Source: Ehretia macrophylla (taxonomy: Eukaryota > Streptophyta > Magnoliopsida > Boraginales > Ehretiaceae). Taken from it: DNA of 64,000 nt. A program made the position numbers and the translations under genes. This document shows, piece by piece, positions 1 to 12,209 of this stretch (position 1 is the stretch's first letter; each line of letters opens with the position of its first letter). The DNA lies in contig CM075780.1 in NCBI GenBank assembly GCA_037974665.1, positions 7,501,768-7,565,767 of the forward strand, given 5' to 3'. Under the pieces are notes generated by a model. That model had not been told where the DNA came from. It ran no database searches and was given only the letters and a program-made list of their open reading frames with translations.

Positions 1-1281
1 CGGGGCAGCTAAGCCCGCTAAGCTGGGCCTTTTTTCGGAGCCCAAAATTGAACGTTTTCATAAGTTTTCGGACACTTTTCTGCATTTGTACTGTTTTTCC
101 ATCCCGGATCGTACGTCGTGCGCTGCGGGAAGGCCGGCAACCTAATCCTTCGCATTTCTGTTACCGAATCCCACGGCACCATGGGCTAGACAACTTCGCT
201 TCACGTAGAGGCTGGGCCCGCAAACCAAGGTCGTGGGGCTTTGGACCAGGTCTCCGTCGCTCCAGAGCCCATAACTTTTAATCCGTATGGTGTTACGCGG
301 CCCACAGCATACCGTTGGAAAGCTCTCCGAGAGCTCTACGACGGGGAAGCTAAGCTTGCTTTGCTGGGCCTTTTTTCGGAGCCCGAAATCGAATGTTTTC
401 ATCAGTTTTCGGACACTTTTCTGCTTTTGCACTGTTTTTCCGTCCCGGATCGTACGTCGTGCGCTGCGGGAAGGCCGGCAAGCTAATCCATCACATTTTT
501 GTTACCGAATCCCACGGCACCTTGGGCGAGACAACTTCGCTTCACGTAGAGGCTGGGCCCGCAAACCGAGATCGTGGGGCTTGGGACCAGGTCTCCGTCG
601 CTCTGGAGCCCATAACTTTTGATTCGTAAGGAGTTACGCGGCCCACAGCATACCGTTGGAAAGAACTTGGAGAGATCTACGACTGGGCAGCTAAGCCCTC
701 TTTATTGGGCCTTTTTTCGGAGCCCGAAATTGAACATTTTCATCAGTTTCCGGACACTTTTCTGCTTTTCCACTGTTTTTCCGTCCCGGATCGTACGTCG
801 TGCGCTGCGGGAAGGCCGGCAAGCTAATCCATCACATTTCTGTTACCGAAACCCACGGCACCTTGGGTGAGACAACTTCGCTTCACGTAGAGGTTGGGCC
901 CGCAAACCGAGGTCATGGGGCTTGGAACCAGGTCTCCGTCGCTCCGGAGCCCATAACTTTTGATCCGTAAGGAGTTACGGGGCCCACAGCATACCGTTGG
1001 AATGCTCTCCGAGAGCTCTACGACGGGGCAGCTAAGCCCGCTAAGCTGGGCCTTTTTTCGGAGCCCAAAATTGAACGTTTTCATAAGTTTTCGGACACTT
1101 TTCTACTTTTGTACTGTTTTTCTGTCCCGGATCGTACGTCGTGCGCTGCGGGAAGGCCGGCAACCTAATCCTTCGCATTTCTGTTTCCGAATCCCACGGC
1201 ACCATGGGCTAGACAACTTCGCTTCACGTAGAGTCTGGGCCCGCAAACCAAGGTCATGGGGCTTTGGACCAGGTCTCCGTC

Positions 1282-1291
1282 GCTCCGGAGC
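1282..1291. other. 10-bp perfect palindrome present in most satellite units
   Basis: The sequence gctccggagc is its own reverse complement and lies just before the highly conserved cataacttttgatccgta block. It recurs at the same phase in most units of both arrays. Some units carry one-base changes (for example ctctggagc near 601, ctccaga near 261). The 5S-spacer relative has a changed version (gctacggtgc on the minus strand near 63780). Its role is unknown. It could be a protein-binding dyad or a by-product of composition. Confidence 0.85.
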
Positions 1292-1303
1292 CCATAACTT
1301 TTG

Positions 1304-1644
1304 ATCCGTATGGTGTTACGCGGCCCACAGCATACCGTTGGAAAGCTCTCCGAGAGCTCTACAACGGGGCAGCCAAGCCCGCTTTGCTAGGACTTTTTTT
1401 AGAGCCCGAAATTGAACGTTTTCATCAGTTTTCGGATACTTTTCTACCCTTGTACTGTTTTTCCATCCCGGATCGTTCGTCGTGCACCGCGGGAAGGCCG
1501 ACAACCTAATCCATCACATTTCTGTTACCGAATCCCACGGCACCTTGGGCGAGACAGCTTCGCTTCACGTAGAGGCTGGGCCCGAAAACCGAGGTCGTGG
1601 GGCTTGGGACAAGGTCTCCGTCGCTCCGGAGCCCATAAGTTTTG
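1304..1644 (+). repeat. Representative satellite monomer (class A), 341 bp
   Basis: This unit is given as a guide to the internal order. From the atccgta anchor it holds: the class site (tatggtg here); the cggcccacagcataccg block; an inverted repeat at 1344-1358; a gacgggg/aacggggcagc block; a CCC...GGG stem region ending in a T-run; the gaacgttttcatcag block; a T-rich stretch; the gatcgtacgtcgtgc block (this copy reads gatcgttcg); the ggaaggccggcaacc block (this copy has a change); the cacatttctgttaccgaatccc block; the cttcacgtagaggctgggcc block; and the palindrome before the next anchor. T-rich and GC-rich segments alternate on this strand. The unit start is arbitrary, since the array has no natural boundary. 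Confidence 0.9.
1344..1358. other. 7-bp-arm inverted repeat (short hairpin) in the satellite unit
   Basis: agctctc, one spacer base and gagagct form a perfect inverted repeat, about 40 bp after the unit anchor. It is among the best conserved parts of the unit. Where one arm is mutated, the loss is usually a single base. One unit near 50020 has lost about 8 bp covering most of one arm. The 5S-spacer relative keeps a slightly altered form. A second imperfect stem, aagccc...gggcctt, follows about 20 bp later and ends in a T-run. Its function is unknown. Confidence 0.8.
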
Positions 1645-1982
1645 ATCCGTATGGTGTTACGCGGCCCACAGCATACCGTTGGAAAGCTCTCCGAGAGCTC
1701 TACAACAGGGTAGCCAAGCTAGCTTGGCTGGGAGTTTTTTCGGAGCCCGAAATAGAACTTTTTCATCAGTTTCTGGACACTTTTCTGCTTTTGTACAGTT
1801 TTTCCGTCCCGGATCGTACGTCGTGCACCGCGGGAAGGCCGGCAACCTAATCCATCACATTTCTATTACCAAATCCCACGGCACCTTGGGGGAGACAGCT
1901 TCGCTTCACGTAGAGGCTGGTCCTGCAAACCGAGGTCGTGGGGCTTGGGACCAGGTCTCCGTCGCTCCGGAGCCCATAACTT

Positions 1983-3346
1983 TTGATCCGTATGGTGTTA
2001 CGCGGCCCACAGCTTACCGTTGGAAAGCTCTCCGAGAGCTCTACAACGGGGCAGCCAAACCCGCTTTGTTGGGCCTTTTTTCGGAGGCCGAAATCGAACG
2101 TTTTCATCAGTTTTTGGATACTTTTTTGCTTTTGTACTGTTTTTCCGTCCCGGATCGTACGTCGTGCACCGCGGGAAGGCCGGCGACCTAATCCATCACA
2201 TTTCTGTTACCGAATCCCACGGTACATTGAGCTAGAAAACTTCACTTCACGTAGCGGCTGGGCCCGCAAACCGAGTTCGTGGGGCTTAGGATCAGGTCTC
2301 CGTCGCTCCGGAGCCCATAACTTTTGTTCCGTAAGGAGTTACGCGGCCCACAGCATACCATTGGAAAGCTCTCCGAGAGCTCTACAACGGGGCAACTAAG
2401 CTGGCTTCGCTGGGCCTTTTTTCGGAGCCCGAAATCGAATGTTTTCATCTGTTTCCGAACACTTTTTTGGTTTTGTACTGTTTTTCCGTCCCGGATCGTA
2501 CGTCGTGCACCACGGGAAGGCCGGTAACCTAATCTATCACATTTCTGTTACCGAATCCCACGGTATATTGGTCGAGACAACTTCGCTTCACGTAGCGGCT
2601 GGGCCCGCAAACCGAGGTCGTGGGGCTTGGGACCAGGTCTCCGTCGCTCCGGAGCCCATAACTTTTGATCCGTATGGTGTTACGCGGCCCACAGCATACC
2701 GTTGGAAAGCACTCTGAGAGCTCTACGACGGGGCAGCTAAGCCTACTTTGCTGGCCTTTTTTCGGAGCCCAAAATCGAACGTTTTCATCAGTTTTCGGAC
2801 ACTTTTATGCTTTTGTACTGTTTTTCCGTCCCGGATCGTACGTCGTGCGCTGCGGGAAGGCCGGCAACCTAATCCTTCACATTTCTGTTACCGAATCCAA
2901 TGGCACCTTGGGTGAGACAACTTCGCTTCACGTAGTGGCTGGGCCGGCAAACGAAGGTCGTGGGGCTTGGGACCAGGTCTCCGTCGCTCCGGAGCCCATA
3001 ACTTTTGATCCGTGAGGAGTTACGCGGCCCACAGCATACCGTTGGAAAGCTCTCAGAGAGCTCTACGACGGGGCTGCGAAGGCTGCTTCGCTGGACCTTT
3101 TTTTCAGAGCCCGAAATCGAACGTTTTCATCAGTTTTCGGACACTTTTCTACTTTTGTACAATTTTTTCGTCCCGAATAGTAGGTCGTGCACCGCCGGAA
3201 GGCTGGCAACCTAATCCATCACATTTCTGTTACCGAATCCCACGGCACCTTGGGCGAGACAGCTTCCCTTCACGTAGAGGCTGGACCCGCAAACCGAGGT
3301 CGTGGAGCTTGGGACCAGGTCTCCGTCACTCCGAAGCCCATAACTT
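1983..3346 (+). repeat. Four-unit satellite block, first copy (1364 bp)
   Basis: This four-unit block is repeated immediately downstream at 3347-4710 with very few differences. Shared rare variants at an offset of exactly 1364 bp (4 x 341) include the unit reading ttccgtaagg instead of gatccgtaagg, the unit with gatccgtgagg, the caatggcacctt variant and the tcccgaatagtaggtcgtgc variant. The near identity of whole four-unit blocks, against much larger differences between neighbouring units, marks a recent tandem duplication. Confidence 0.93.
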
Positions 3347-4710
3347 TTGATCCGTATGGTGTTACGCGGCCCACAGCTTACCGTTGGAAAGCTCTCCGAG
3401 AGCTCTACAACGGGGCAACCAAACCCGCTTTGTTGGGCCTTTTTTCGGAGGCCGAAATCGAACGTTTTCATCAGTTTTTGGATACTTTTTTGCTTTTGTA
3501 CTGTTTTTTCGTCCCGGATCGTACGTCGTGCACCGCGGGAAGGCCGGCGACCTAATCCATCACATTTCTGTTACCGAATCCCACGGTACATTGAGCTAGA
3601 AAACTTCGCTTCACGTAGCGGCTGGGCCCGCAAACCGAGGTCGTGGGGCTTAGGATCAGGTCTCCGTCGCTCCGGAGCCCATAACTTTTGTTCCGTAAGG
3701 AGTTACGCGGCCCACAGCATACCATTGGAAAGCTCTCCGAGAGCTCTACAACGGGGCAACTAAGCTGGCTTCGCTGGGCCTTTTTTCGGAGCCCAAAATC
3801 GAATGTTTTCATCTGTTTTCGAACACTTTTTTTGTTTTGTACTGTTTTTCCGTCCCGGATCGTACGTCGTGCACCACGGGAAGGCCGGCAACCTAATCTA
3901 TCACATTTCTGTTACCGAATCCCACGGTATATTGGTCGAGACAACTTCGCTTCACGTAGCGGCTGGGCCCGCAAACCGAGGTCGTGGGGCTTGGGACCAG
4001 GTCTCCGTCGCTCCGGAGCCCATAACTTTTGATCCGTATGGTGTTACGCGGCCCACAGCATACCGTTGGAAAGCACTCTGAGAGCTCTACGACGGGACAG
4101 CTAAGCCTACTTTGCTGGCCTTTTTTCGGAGCCCAAAATCGAACGTTTTCATCAGTTTTCGGACACTTTTATGCTTTTGTACTGTTTTTTCGTCCCGGAT
4201 CGTACGTCGTGCGCTGCGGGAAGGCCGGCAACCTAATCCTTCACATTTCTGTTACCGAATCCAATGGCACCTTAGGTGAGACAACTTCGCTTCACGTAGT
4301 GGCTGGGCCGGCAAACCAAGGTCGTGGGGTTTGGGACCAGGTCTCCGTCGCTCCGGAGCCCATAACTTTTGATCCGTGAGGAGTTACGCGGCCCACAGCA
4401 TACCGTTGGAAAGCTCTCAGAGAGCTCTACGACGGGGCTGCGAAGGCTGCTTTGCTGGACCTTTTTTTCAGAGCCCGAAATCGAACGTTTTCATCAGTTT
4501 TCGGACACTTTTCTACTTTTGTACAATTTTTTCGTCCCGAATAGTAGGTCGTGCACCGCCGGAAGGCTGGCAACCTAATCCATCACATTTCTGTTACCGA
4601 ATCCCACGGCACCTTGGGCGAGACAGCTTCCCTTCACGTAGAGGCTGGACCCGCAAACCGAGGTCGTGGAGCTTGGGACCAGGTCTCCGTCGCTCCGAAG
4701 CCCATAACTT
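3347..4710 (+). repeat. Four-unit satellite block, second copy (1364 bp)
   Basis: This is the tandem partner of 1983-3346. It repeats the same order of four unit variants, with only a few substitutions (for example ggggcaacc against ggggcagcc near 3410, and one-base changes in the T-runs). No third copy follows: the next unit, from about 4711, returns to ordinary variant combinations. Confidence 0.93.
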
Positions 4711-7700
4711 TTGATCCGTATGGTGTTACGCGGCCCACAGCATACCATTGGAAAGCTCTTCGAGTGCTCTACAACGGGGCAGCCAAACCCGCTTCGTTGG
4801 GCCTTTTTTCGGAACCCGAAATCGAACGTTTTCATCAGTTTCCGGACACTTTTTTGCTTTTGTAATGTTTTTCCATCCCGGATTGTACGTTGTGCACCGC
4901 GGGAAGGCCGGCAATCTAATCCATCACATTTCTGTTACCGAATCCTACGGCACCTTGGGCGAGACAACTTCGCTTCACGTAGAGGCTGGGCCCGCAAACC
5001 GAGGTCGCGGAGCTTGGGACCAGGTCTCCGTCGCTCCGGAGCCCATAACTTTTGATCCATATGGTGTTACGCGTCCCACAGCATACCGTTGGAATGCTCT
5101 CCGAGAGCTCTACGACGGGGTAGCTAAGCCTACTTTGCTGGCCTTTTTTCGGAGCCCAAAATCGAACGTTTTCATCAATTTCCGTACACTTTTATGCTTT
5201 TGTACTGTTTTTCCGTCCCGGATCGTACGTTGTGCGCTGCGGGAAGGCCGGCAACCTAATCCTTCACATTTCTGTTACCGAATCCCATGGCACCTTGGGT
5301 GAGACAACTTCGCTTCACGTAGTGGCTGGGCCGGCAAACCAAGGTCGTGGGGCTTGGGACCAGGTCTCCGTCGCTCCGGAGCCCATAACTTTTGATCCGT
5401 ATGGTGTTACGCGGCCCACAGCATACCGTTGGAAAGCTCTCTGAGAGCTCTACGACGGGGCAGCTAAGCCTACTTTGCTGGCCTTTTTTCGGATCCCAAA
5501 ATCGAACGTTTTCATCAGTTTCCGGACACTTTTCAGCTTTTGTACTGTTTTTCCGTCCCGGATCGTACGCCGTGCGCTGCGGGAAGGCCGGCAACCTAAT
5601 CCTTCACATTTCTGTTACCGAATCCCACAGCACCTTGGGCTAGACAACTTCGCTTCACGTAGAGGCTGGGCCCGCAAACCAAGGTCGTAACGCTAGGGAC
5701 CAGGTCTCTGTTACTCCGGAGCCCATAACTTTTGATCCGTATGCTGTTACGCAACCCACAGCATACCGTTGGAAAGCTCTCCGAGAGCTCTACAACAGGG
5801 CAGCCAAGCCCGCTTTGCTGGGCCTTTTTTCGCAGCCCAAAATTGAAGGTTTTCATCAGTTTCCGGACACTTTTATGCTTTTGTGCTATTTTTTCGTCCC
5901 GGATCGTACGCCGTGGGCTGCCGGAAGGCCGGCAACCTAATCCATCACATTTCTATTACCAAATCCCACGGCACCTTGGGCGAGACATCTTCGCTTCACG
6001 TAGAGGCTGGGCCCGCAAACCGAGGTCGTGGAGCTTGGGACCAGGTCTCCGTCGCTCCGGAGCCCATAACTTTTGATCCGTAAAGAGTTACGCGGCCCAC
6101 AGTATACCGTTGGAAAGCTCTCCGAGAGCTCTACGACGGGGCAGCTAAGCCCGCTTCGCTGGGCTTTTTTTCGGAGCCCGAAATTGAATGTTTTCATCAG
6201 TTTTCGGACACTTTTCTGCTTTTGTACTGTTTTTCTTTCCCGGATCGTACGTCATGCACCGCAGGAAGGCCGGCAACCTAATCCATCACATTTTTATTAC
6301 CGAATCACACGGTATATTGGGTGAGACAACTTCGCTTCACGTAGCGGCTGAGCCCGCAAACCGAGGTCGTTGGAGCTTGGGACCAGGACTCCGTCGCTCC
6401 GGAGCCCATAACTTTTGATCCGTAAGGAGTTACGCGGCCCACAGCATACCGTTGGAAAGCTCTTCGAGAGCTCTACGACGAGGCAGCTAAGTTTGCTTTG
6501 CTGGGCCTTTTTTCAGAGCCCTAAATTGAACGTTTTCATCAGTTTCCGGACACTTTTATGATTTTGTACTGTTTTTCCGTCCCGGATCGTACGTCGTGCA
6601 CCGCAGGAAGGCCGGCAACCTAATCCATCACATTTCTGTTACCGAATCCCACGGCACCTTGGGCGAGACAGCTTCGCTTCACGTAGAGGCTGGGCCTGTA
6701 AACCGAGGTGGTGGGGCTTGAGACCAGGTCTCCGTCGCTCCGGAGCCCATAACTTTTGATCCGTATGGGGTTACGTGGCCCACAGCATACCGTTGGAAAG
6801 CTCTCTGAGAGCACTACAACGGGCCAGCCAAGCCCGCTTTGCTGGGCCTTTTTTTGGAGCCCAAAATCGAACGTTTTCATCAATTTTTGGACACTTTTCT
6901 GCTTTTGTACTATTTTTCCGTCCCGAATCGTACGTCGTGCGCTGCGGGAAGGCCGGCACCCTAATCCTTCACATTTCTGTTACCGAATCCCACGGCACCT
7001 TGGGCGAGACAACTTCGTTTCACGTAGAGGGTGGGCCTGCAAACCGAGGTCCTGGGGCTTGGGACCAGGTCTCCGACGCTCCGGAGCCCATAACTTTTGA
7101 TCCGTATGGTGTTACGCGGCCCACAGCATATCGTTGGGAAGCTCTCCAAGAGCTCTACATCGGGACAGCCAAGCCCGCTTTGCTGGGCCTTTTTTCGCAG
7201 CCCAAAATTGAATGTTTTCATCAATTTTCGGACACTTTTTTGCTTTTGTATTGTTTTTTCATCCCGGATCGTAAGTCGTGCACCGCGGGAAGGCCGGCAA
7301 CCTAATCCATCAAATTTCTGTTACCGAATCCCACGGCCCCTTGGGCGAGAAAACTTCGCTTCACGTAGCGACTGGGCCCGCAAACCGAGGTCGTGGGGCT
7401 TGGGACCAAGTTTCCGTCGCTCCGGAGCCCATAACTTTTGATCCGTAAGGAGTTACGCGGCCCACAGCATAACGTTGGATTGTTCTCCGAGAGCTCTACG
7501 ACGGGGCAGCGAAGCTTGCTTCGCTGGGCCTTTTTTCTGAGCCTGAAATCGAACGTTTTCATCAGTTTTCGGACACTTTTCTGCTTTTGTACTGTTTTTC
7601 CGTACCGGATCGTACGTCGTGCGCTGCGGGAAGGACGGCAAGCTAATCCATCACATTTCTGTTACCGAATCCCACGGCACCTTGGGGGAGACAGCTTCGC

Positions 7701-10700
7701 TTCACGTAGAAGCTGGTCCTGCAAACCGAGGTCGTGGGGCTTGGGACCAGGTCTCCGTCGCTCCGGAGCCCATAACTTTTGATCTGTATGGTGTTACGCG
7801 GCCCACAGCATACCGTTGGAAAGCTCTCCGAGAGCTCTACAACGGGGCAGCCAAAGCCGCTTTGTTGGGTCTTTTTTCGGAGCCCGAAGTCAAACGTTTT
7901 CATCAGTTTTCGGACACTTTTTTGCTTTTGTACTGTTTTCCGCCCCGGATCGTACGTCGTGCACCGCGGGAAGGCCGGCAACCTAATCCATCACATTTCT
8001 GTTACCGAATCCCACGGTACATTGGGTGAGACAACTTCGCTTCACGTAGCGGCTGGGCCCGCAAACCGAGGTCGTGGGGCTTGGGATCAGGTCTCCGTCG
8101 GTCCGGAGCCCAAAACTTTCGATCCGTAAGGAGTTACGCGGCCCACAGCATACCGTTGGAAAGCTCTCCGAGAGCTCTACGACGGGGCAGTGAAGCTTGC
8201 TTCGCTGGGCCTTTTTCTGAGCCTGAAATCGAACATTTTCATCAGTTTTCGGACACTTTTCTGCTTTTGTACTATTTTTTCGTCCCGGATCGTACGTCGT
8301 GCGCTGCGGGAAGGCCGGGAAGCTAATCCATCACATTTCTGTTACCGAATCCCACGGCACCTTGAGTGAGACAACTTCATTTCACGTAGCGGCTGGGTCC
8401 GCAAACCGAGGTCGTGGGGCTTGGGACCAGGTCTCCGTCGCTCCGGAGCCCATAACTTTTGATCCGTAAGGGGTTACGCGGCCCACAGCATACCGTTGGA
8501 AAACTCTTCGAGAGATCTACGACGTGGTAGCTAATCCTTCTTTGCTGGGCCTTTTTTCGGAGCCCGAAATCGAACGTTTTCATCAGTTTCTGGACACTTT
8601 TCTGCTTTTCACTGTTTTTCCGTCCCGGATCATACGTCGTGCGCTACGGGAAGGCCGGCAAGCTAATCCATCACATTTCTGTTACCGAATCCCATGGCAC
8701 CTTGGGTGAGACAACTTCGCTTCATGTAGAGGTTGGGCCCGCAAACCGAGGTCATGGGGCTTGGGACCAGGTCTCCGTCGCTCCGGAGCCCATAACTTTT
8801 GATCCGTAAGGAGTTACGCGGCCCACAGCATACCGTTGGAAAGCTCTCCGAGAGCTCTACGTCAGGGCAGCTAAGTTCGCTTTGCTGGGCCTTTTTTCGG
8901 AGCCCGAAATTGAACGTTTTCATCAGTTTCAAGATACATTTATGCTTTTGTACTGTTTTTCCGTCCCGTATCGTACGTCGTGCGCTGCGGGAAGGCCGGC
9001 AACCTAATCCTTTGCATTTCTGTTACCGAATCCCACGGCACCATGGGCGAGACAACTTCGCTTCACGTAGAGGCTGGGCCCGCAAACCAAGGTCGTGGGG
9101 CTTGGGACCAGGTCTCCGTCGCTCCGGAGCCCATAACTTTTGATCCGTATGGTGTTACGCGGCCCACAGCATACCGTTGGAAAGCTCTCCGAGAGCTCTA
9201 CAACGGGGCAGCCAAGCCCGCTTTGATGGGCTTTTTTCAGTGCCCAAAATTGAACGTTTTCATCAGTTTTCGGACACTTTTCTGCTTTTGTACTATTTTT
9301 CCGTCCCGGATCGTACGTCGTGCGCTGCGGGAAGGCCGGCAACCTAATCCTTCACATTTCTGTTACCGAATCCCACGGCACATTGGATGAGAAAACTTAG
9401 CTTCACCTAGAGGCTGGGCACGCAAACCAAGGTCGTGGGGCTTCGGAATAGGTCTCCGTCGCTTCGGAGCCCATAACTTTTGATCCGTATGGTGTTACGC
9501 GGCCCACAGCATACCGTTGGAAAGCTTTTCGAGAGCTCTACAATTGGACAGCCAAGCATGCTTGGCTGGGAGTTTTTTCGGAGCCCAAAATCGAACGTTT
9601 TCATCAGTTTCCGGACACTTTTTTGCTTTTGTACTATTTTTCCGTCCCGGATCGTACGTCGTGCACCGCGGGAAGGCCGGCAACCTAATCCTTCACATTT
9701 ATGTTACCGAATCCCACGGCACCTTGGGCGAGACAGCTTCGCTTCACGTAGAGGCTGGGCACGCATTCCGAGGTCATGGGGCTTGGGACCAGGTCTCCGT
9801 CGCTCCGGAGCCCATAACTTTTGATCCGTATGGTGTTACGCGGCCCACAGCATACAGTTGGAAAGCTCTCCGAGAGCTCTACAACGGGGTAGCCAAGCCC
9901 GCTCTGCTGGGCCTTTTTTCGCAGCCCAAAATCGAACGTTTTCATCAGTTTCTGGACACTTTTCTACTTTTGTACTATTTTTCCGTCCCGGATCGTACGT
10001 CGTGCACCGCGGGAAGGCCGGCAACCTAATCTATCACATTTCTGTTACCGAATCCCACGGCACGTTGGGCGAGACAACTTCGCTTCACGTAGCGGCTGGG
10101 CCGCAAACCGAGGTGGTGGGGCTTGGGACCAGGTCTCCGTCGCTTCGGAGCCCATTACTTTTGATCCGTATGGTGTTACGCGGCCCACAGCATACCGTTG
10201 TAAAGCTCTCCGAGAGCTCTACAACGGGACAGCAAAGCATGCTTTGCTGGGCTTTTTTTCGGAGCCCGAAATCGAACGTTTTCATCAGTTTCTGGACACT
10301 TTTATGCTTTTGTACTGTTTCTTCGTCCCGGATCGTACGTCGTGCGCTGCGGGAAGGCCAGCAACCTAATCCTTCACATTTCTGTTACCGAATCCCACGG
10401 CACCTTGGGCGAGACAACTTTGCTTCACGTAGAGGCTGGGCCCGCAAACCAAGGTCGTTGGGCTTGGGACCAGGTCTCCGTCGCTCCGGAGCCCATAACT
10501 TTTGATCCGCATGGTGTTACGCGGCCCACAGTTTAACGTTGGAAAGCTCTCCGATATCTCTACAACGGGGCAGCCAAGCCCGCTTTGTTGGGCCTTTTTT
10601 CGCAGCCCAAAATCGAACGTTTTCATCAGTTTCTGGACACTTTTCTGCTTTTGTACTATTTTTCCGTCACGGATCGTACGTCGTGCACCGCGGGAAGGCC

Positions 10701-12209
10701 GGCAACCTAATCTATCACATTTCTGTTACCGAATCCCACGGCACCTTGGGCGAGACAACTTCGCTTCACGTAGAGGCTGGGCCCGCAAATCGAGGTCGTG
10801 GGGCTTGGGACCAGGTCTCCGTCGCTCCGGAGCCCATAACTTTTGATCCGTAAGGAGTTACACGGCCCACAGCATACCGTTGGAAAACTCTCCGAGAGCT
10901 CTACGACGGGGCAGCGAAGCATGCTTTGCTGGACTTTTTTTCTGAGCGCGAAATCGAACGTTTTCATCAGTTTTCAGACACTTTTTTGCTTTTGTACTGT
11001 TTTTCCGTCCCGGATCGTACGTCGTGCGCTGCGGGAAGGCCGGCAACCTAATCCTTCACATTTCTGTAATCGAATCCCACGGCACCTTGGGCGAGACAAC
11101 TTTGCTTCACATAGAGGCTGGGCCCGCAAACCAAGGTCGTGGGGCATGGGACTAGGTCTCCGTCGCTCCGGAGCCCATAAATTTTGATCCGTATGGTGTT
11201 ACGCGGCGCACAGCATACCGTTGGAAAGCTCTCCGTGAGCTCTACAACGGGGCAGCCAAGCCCGCTTTGCTGGGCCTTTTTTCGCAGCCCAAAATCAAAC
11301 ATTTTCATCAGTTTCTGGACACTTTTCTGCTTTTGTACAATTTTTCCGTCCCGGATCGTACGTCGTGCACCGAGGGAAGGCCGGCAACCTAATCCATCAC
11401 ATTTCTGTTACCGAATCCCATTGCACCTTTGGCGAGACAGCTTCTCTTCACGTAGAAGCTGGGCCCGCAAACCGAGGTCGTGGGGCTTGGGACCAGGTCT
11501 CCGTCGCTCCAGAGCCCATAACTTTTGATCCGTATGGTGTTACGCGGCCCACAGCATACCGTTGGAAAGCTCTCCAAGAGCTCTACAACGGGGCAACTAA
11601 GCTTGCTTTGCTGGGCCTTTTTTCGGAGCCCGAAATCGAACGTTTTCATCAGTTTCCAGACACTTTTCTGCTTTTGCACTGTTTTTCCGTCCCGGATCAT
11701 ATGTCGTGCGCTGCGGGAAGGCCGGCAAGCTAATCCATCACATTTCTGTTACCGAATCCCAGGGCACCTTGGGCGAGACAACTTCGCTTCACGTAGAGTT
11801 TGGGCCTGCAAACCGAAGTCGTGGGGCTTGGGACCAGGTCTCCGTCGCTCCGGAGCCCATAACTTTTGATCCGTAAGGAGTTACACGGCCCACAGCATAC
11901 AGTTGGAAAGCTCTTCGAGAGCTCTACGACGGGGCAGCTAAGCTTGCTTTGCTGGACCTTTTTTCAGAGCACAAAATTCAACGTTTTCATCAGTTTCTGG
12001 ACACTTTTATGCTTTTGTACTGTTTTTCCGTCCCGGATCAAACGTCGTGCGCTGCGGGAAGGCCGGCAACCTAATCCTTCGCATTTCTGTTACTGAATCC
12101 CACGGCACCTTGGGTGAGACAACTTTGCTTCACGTAGAGGTTGGGCCCGCAAACCAAGGTCGTGGGGCTTGGGACCAGGTCTCCGTCGCTCCGGAGCCCA
12201 TAACTTTTG

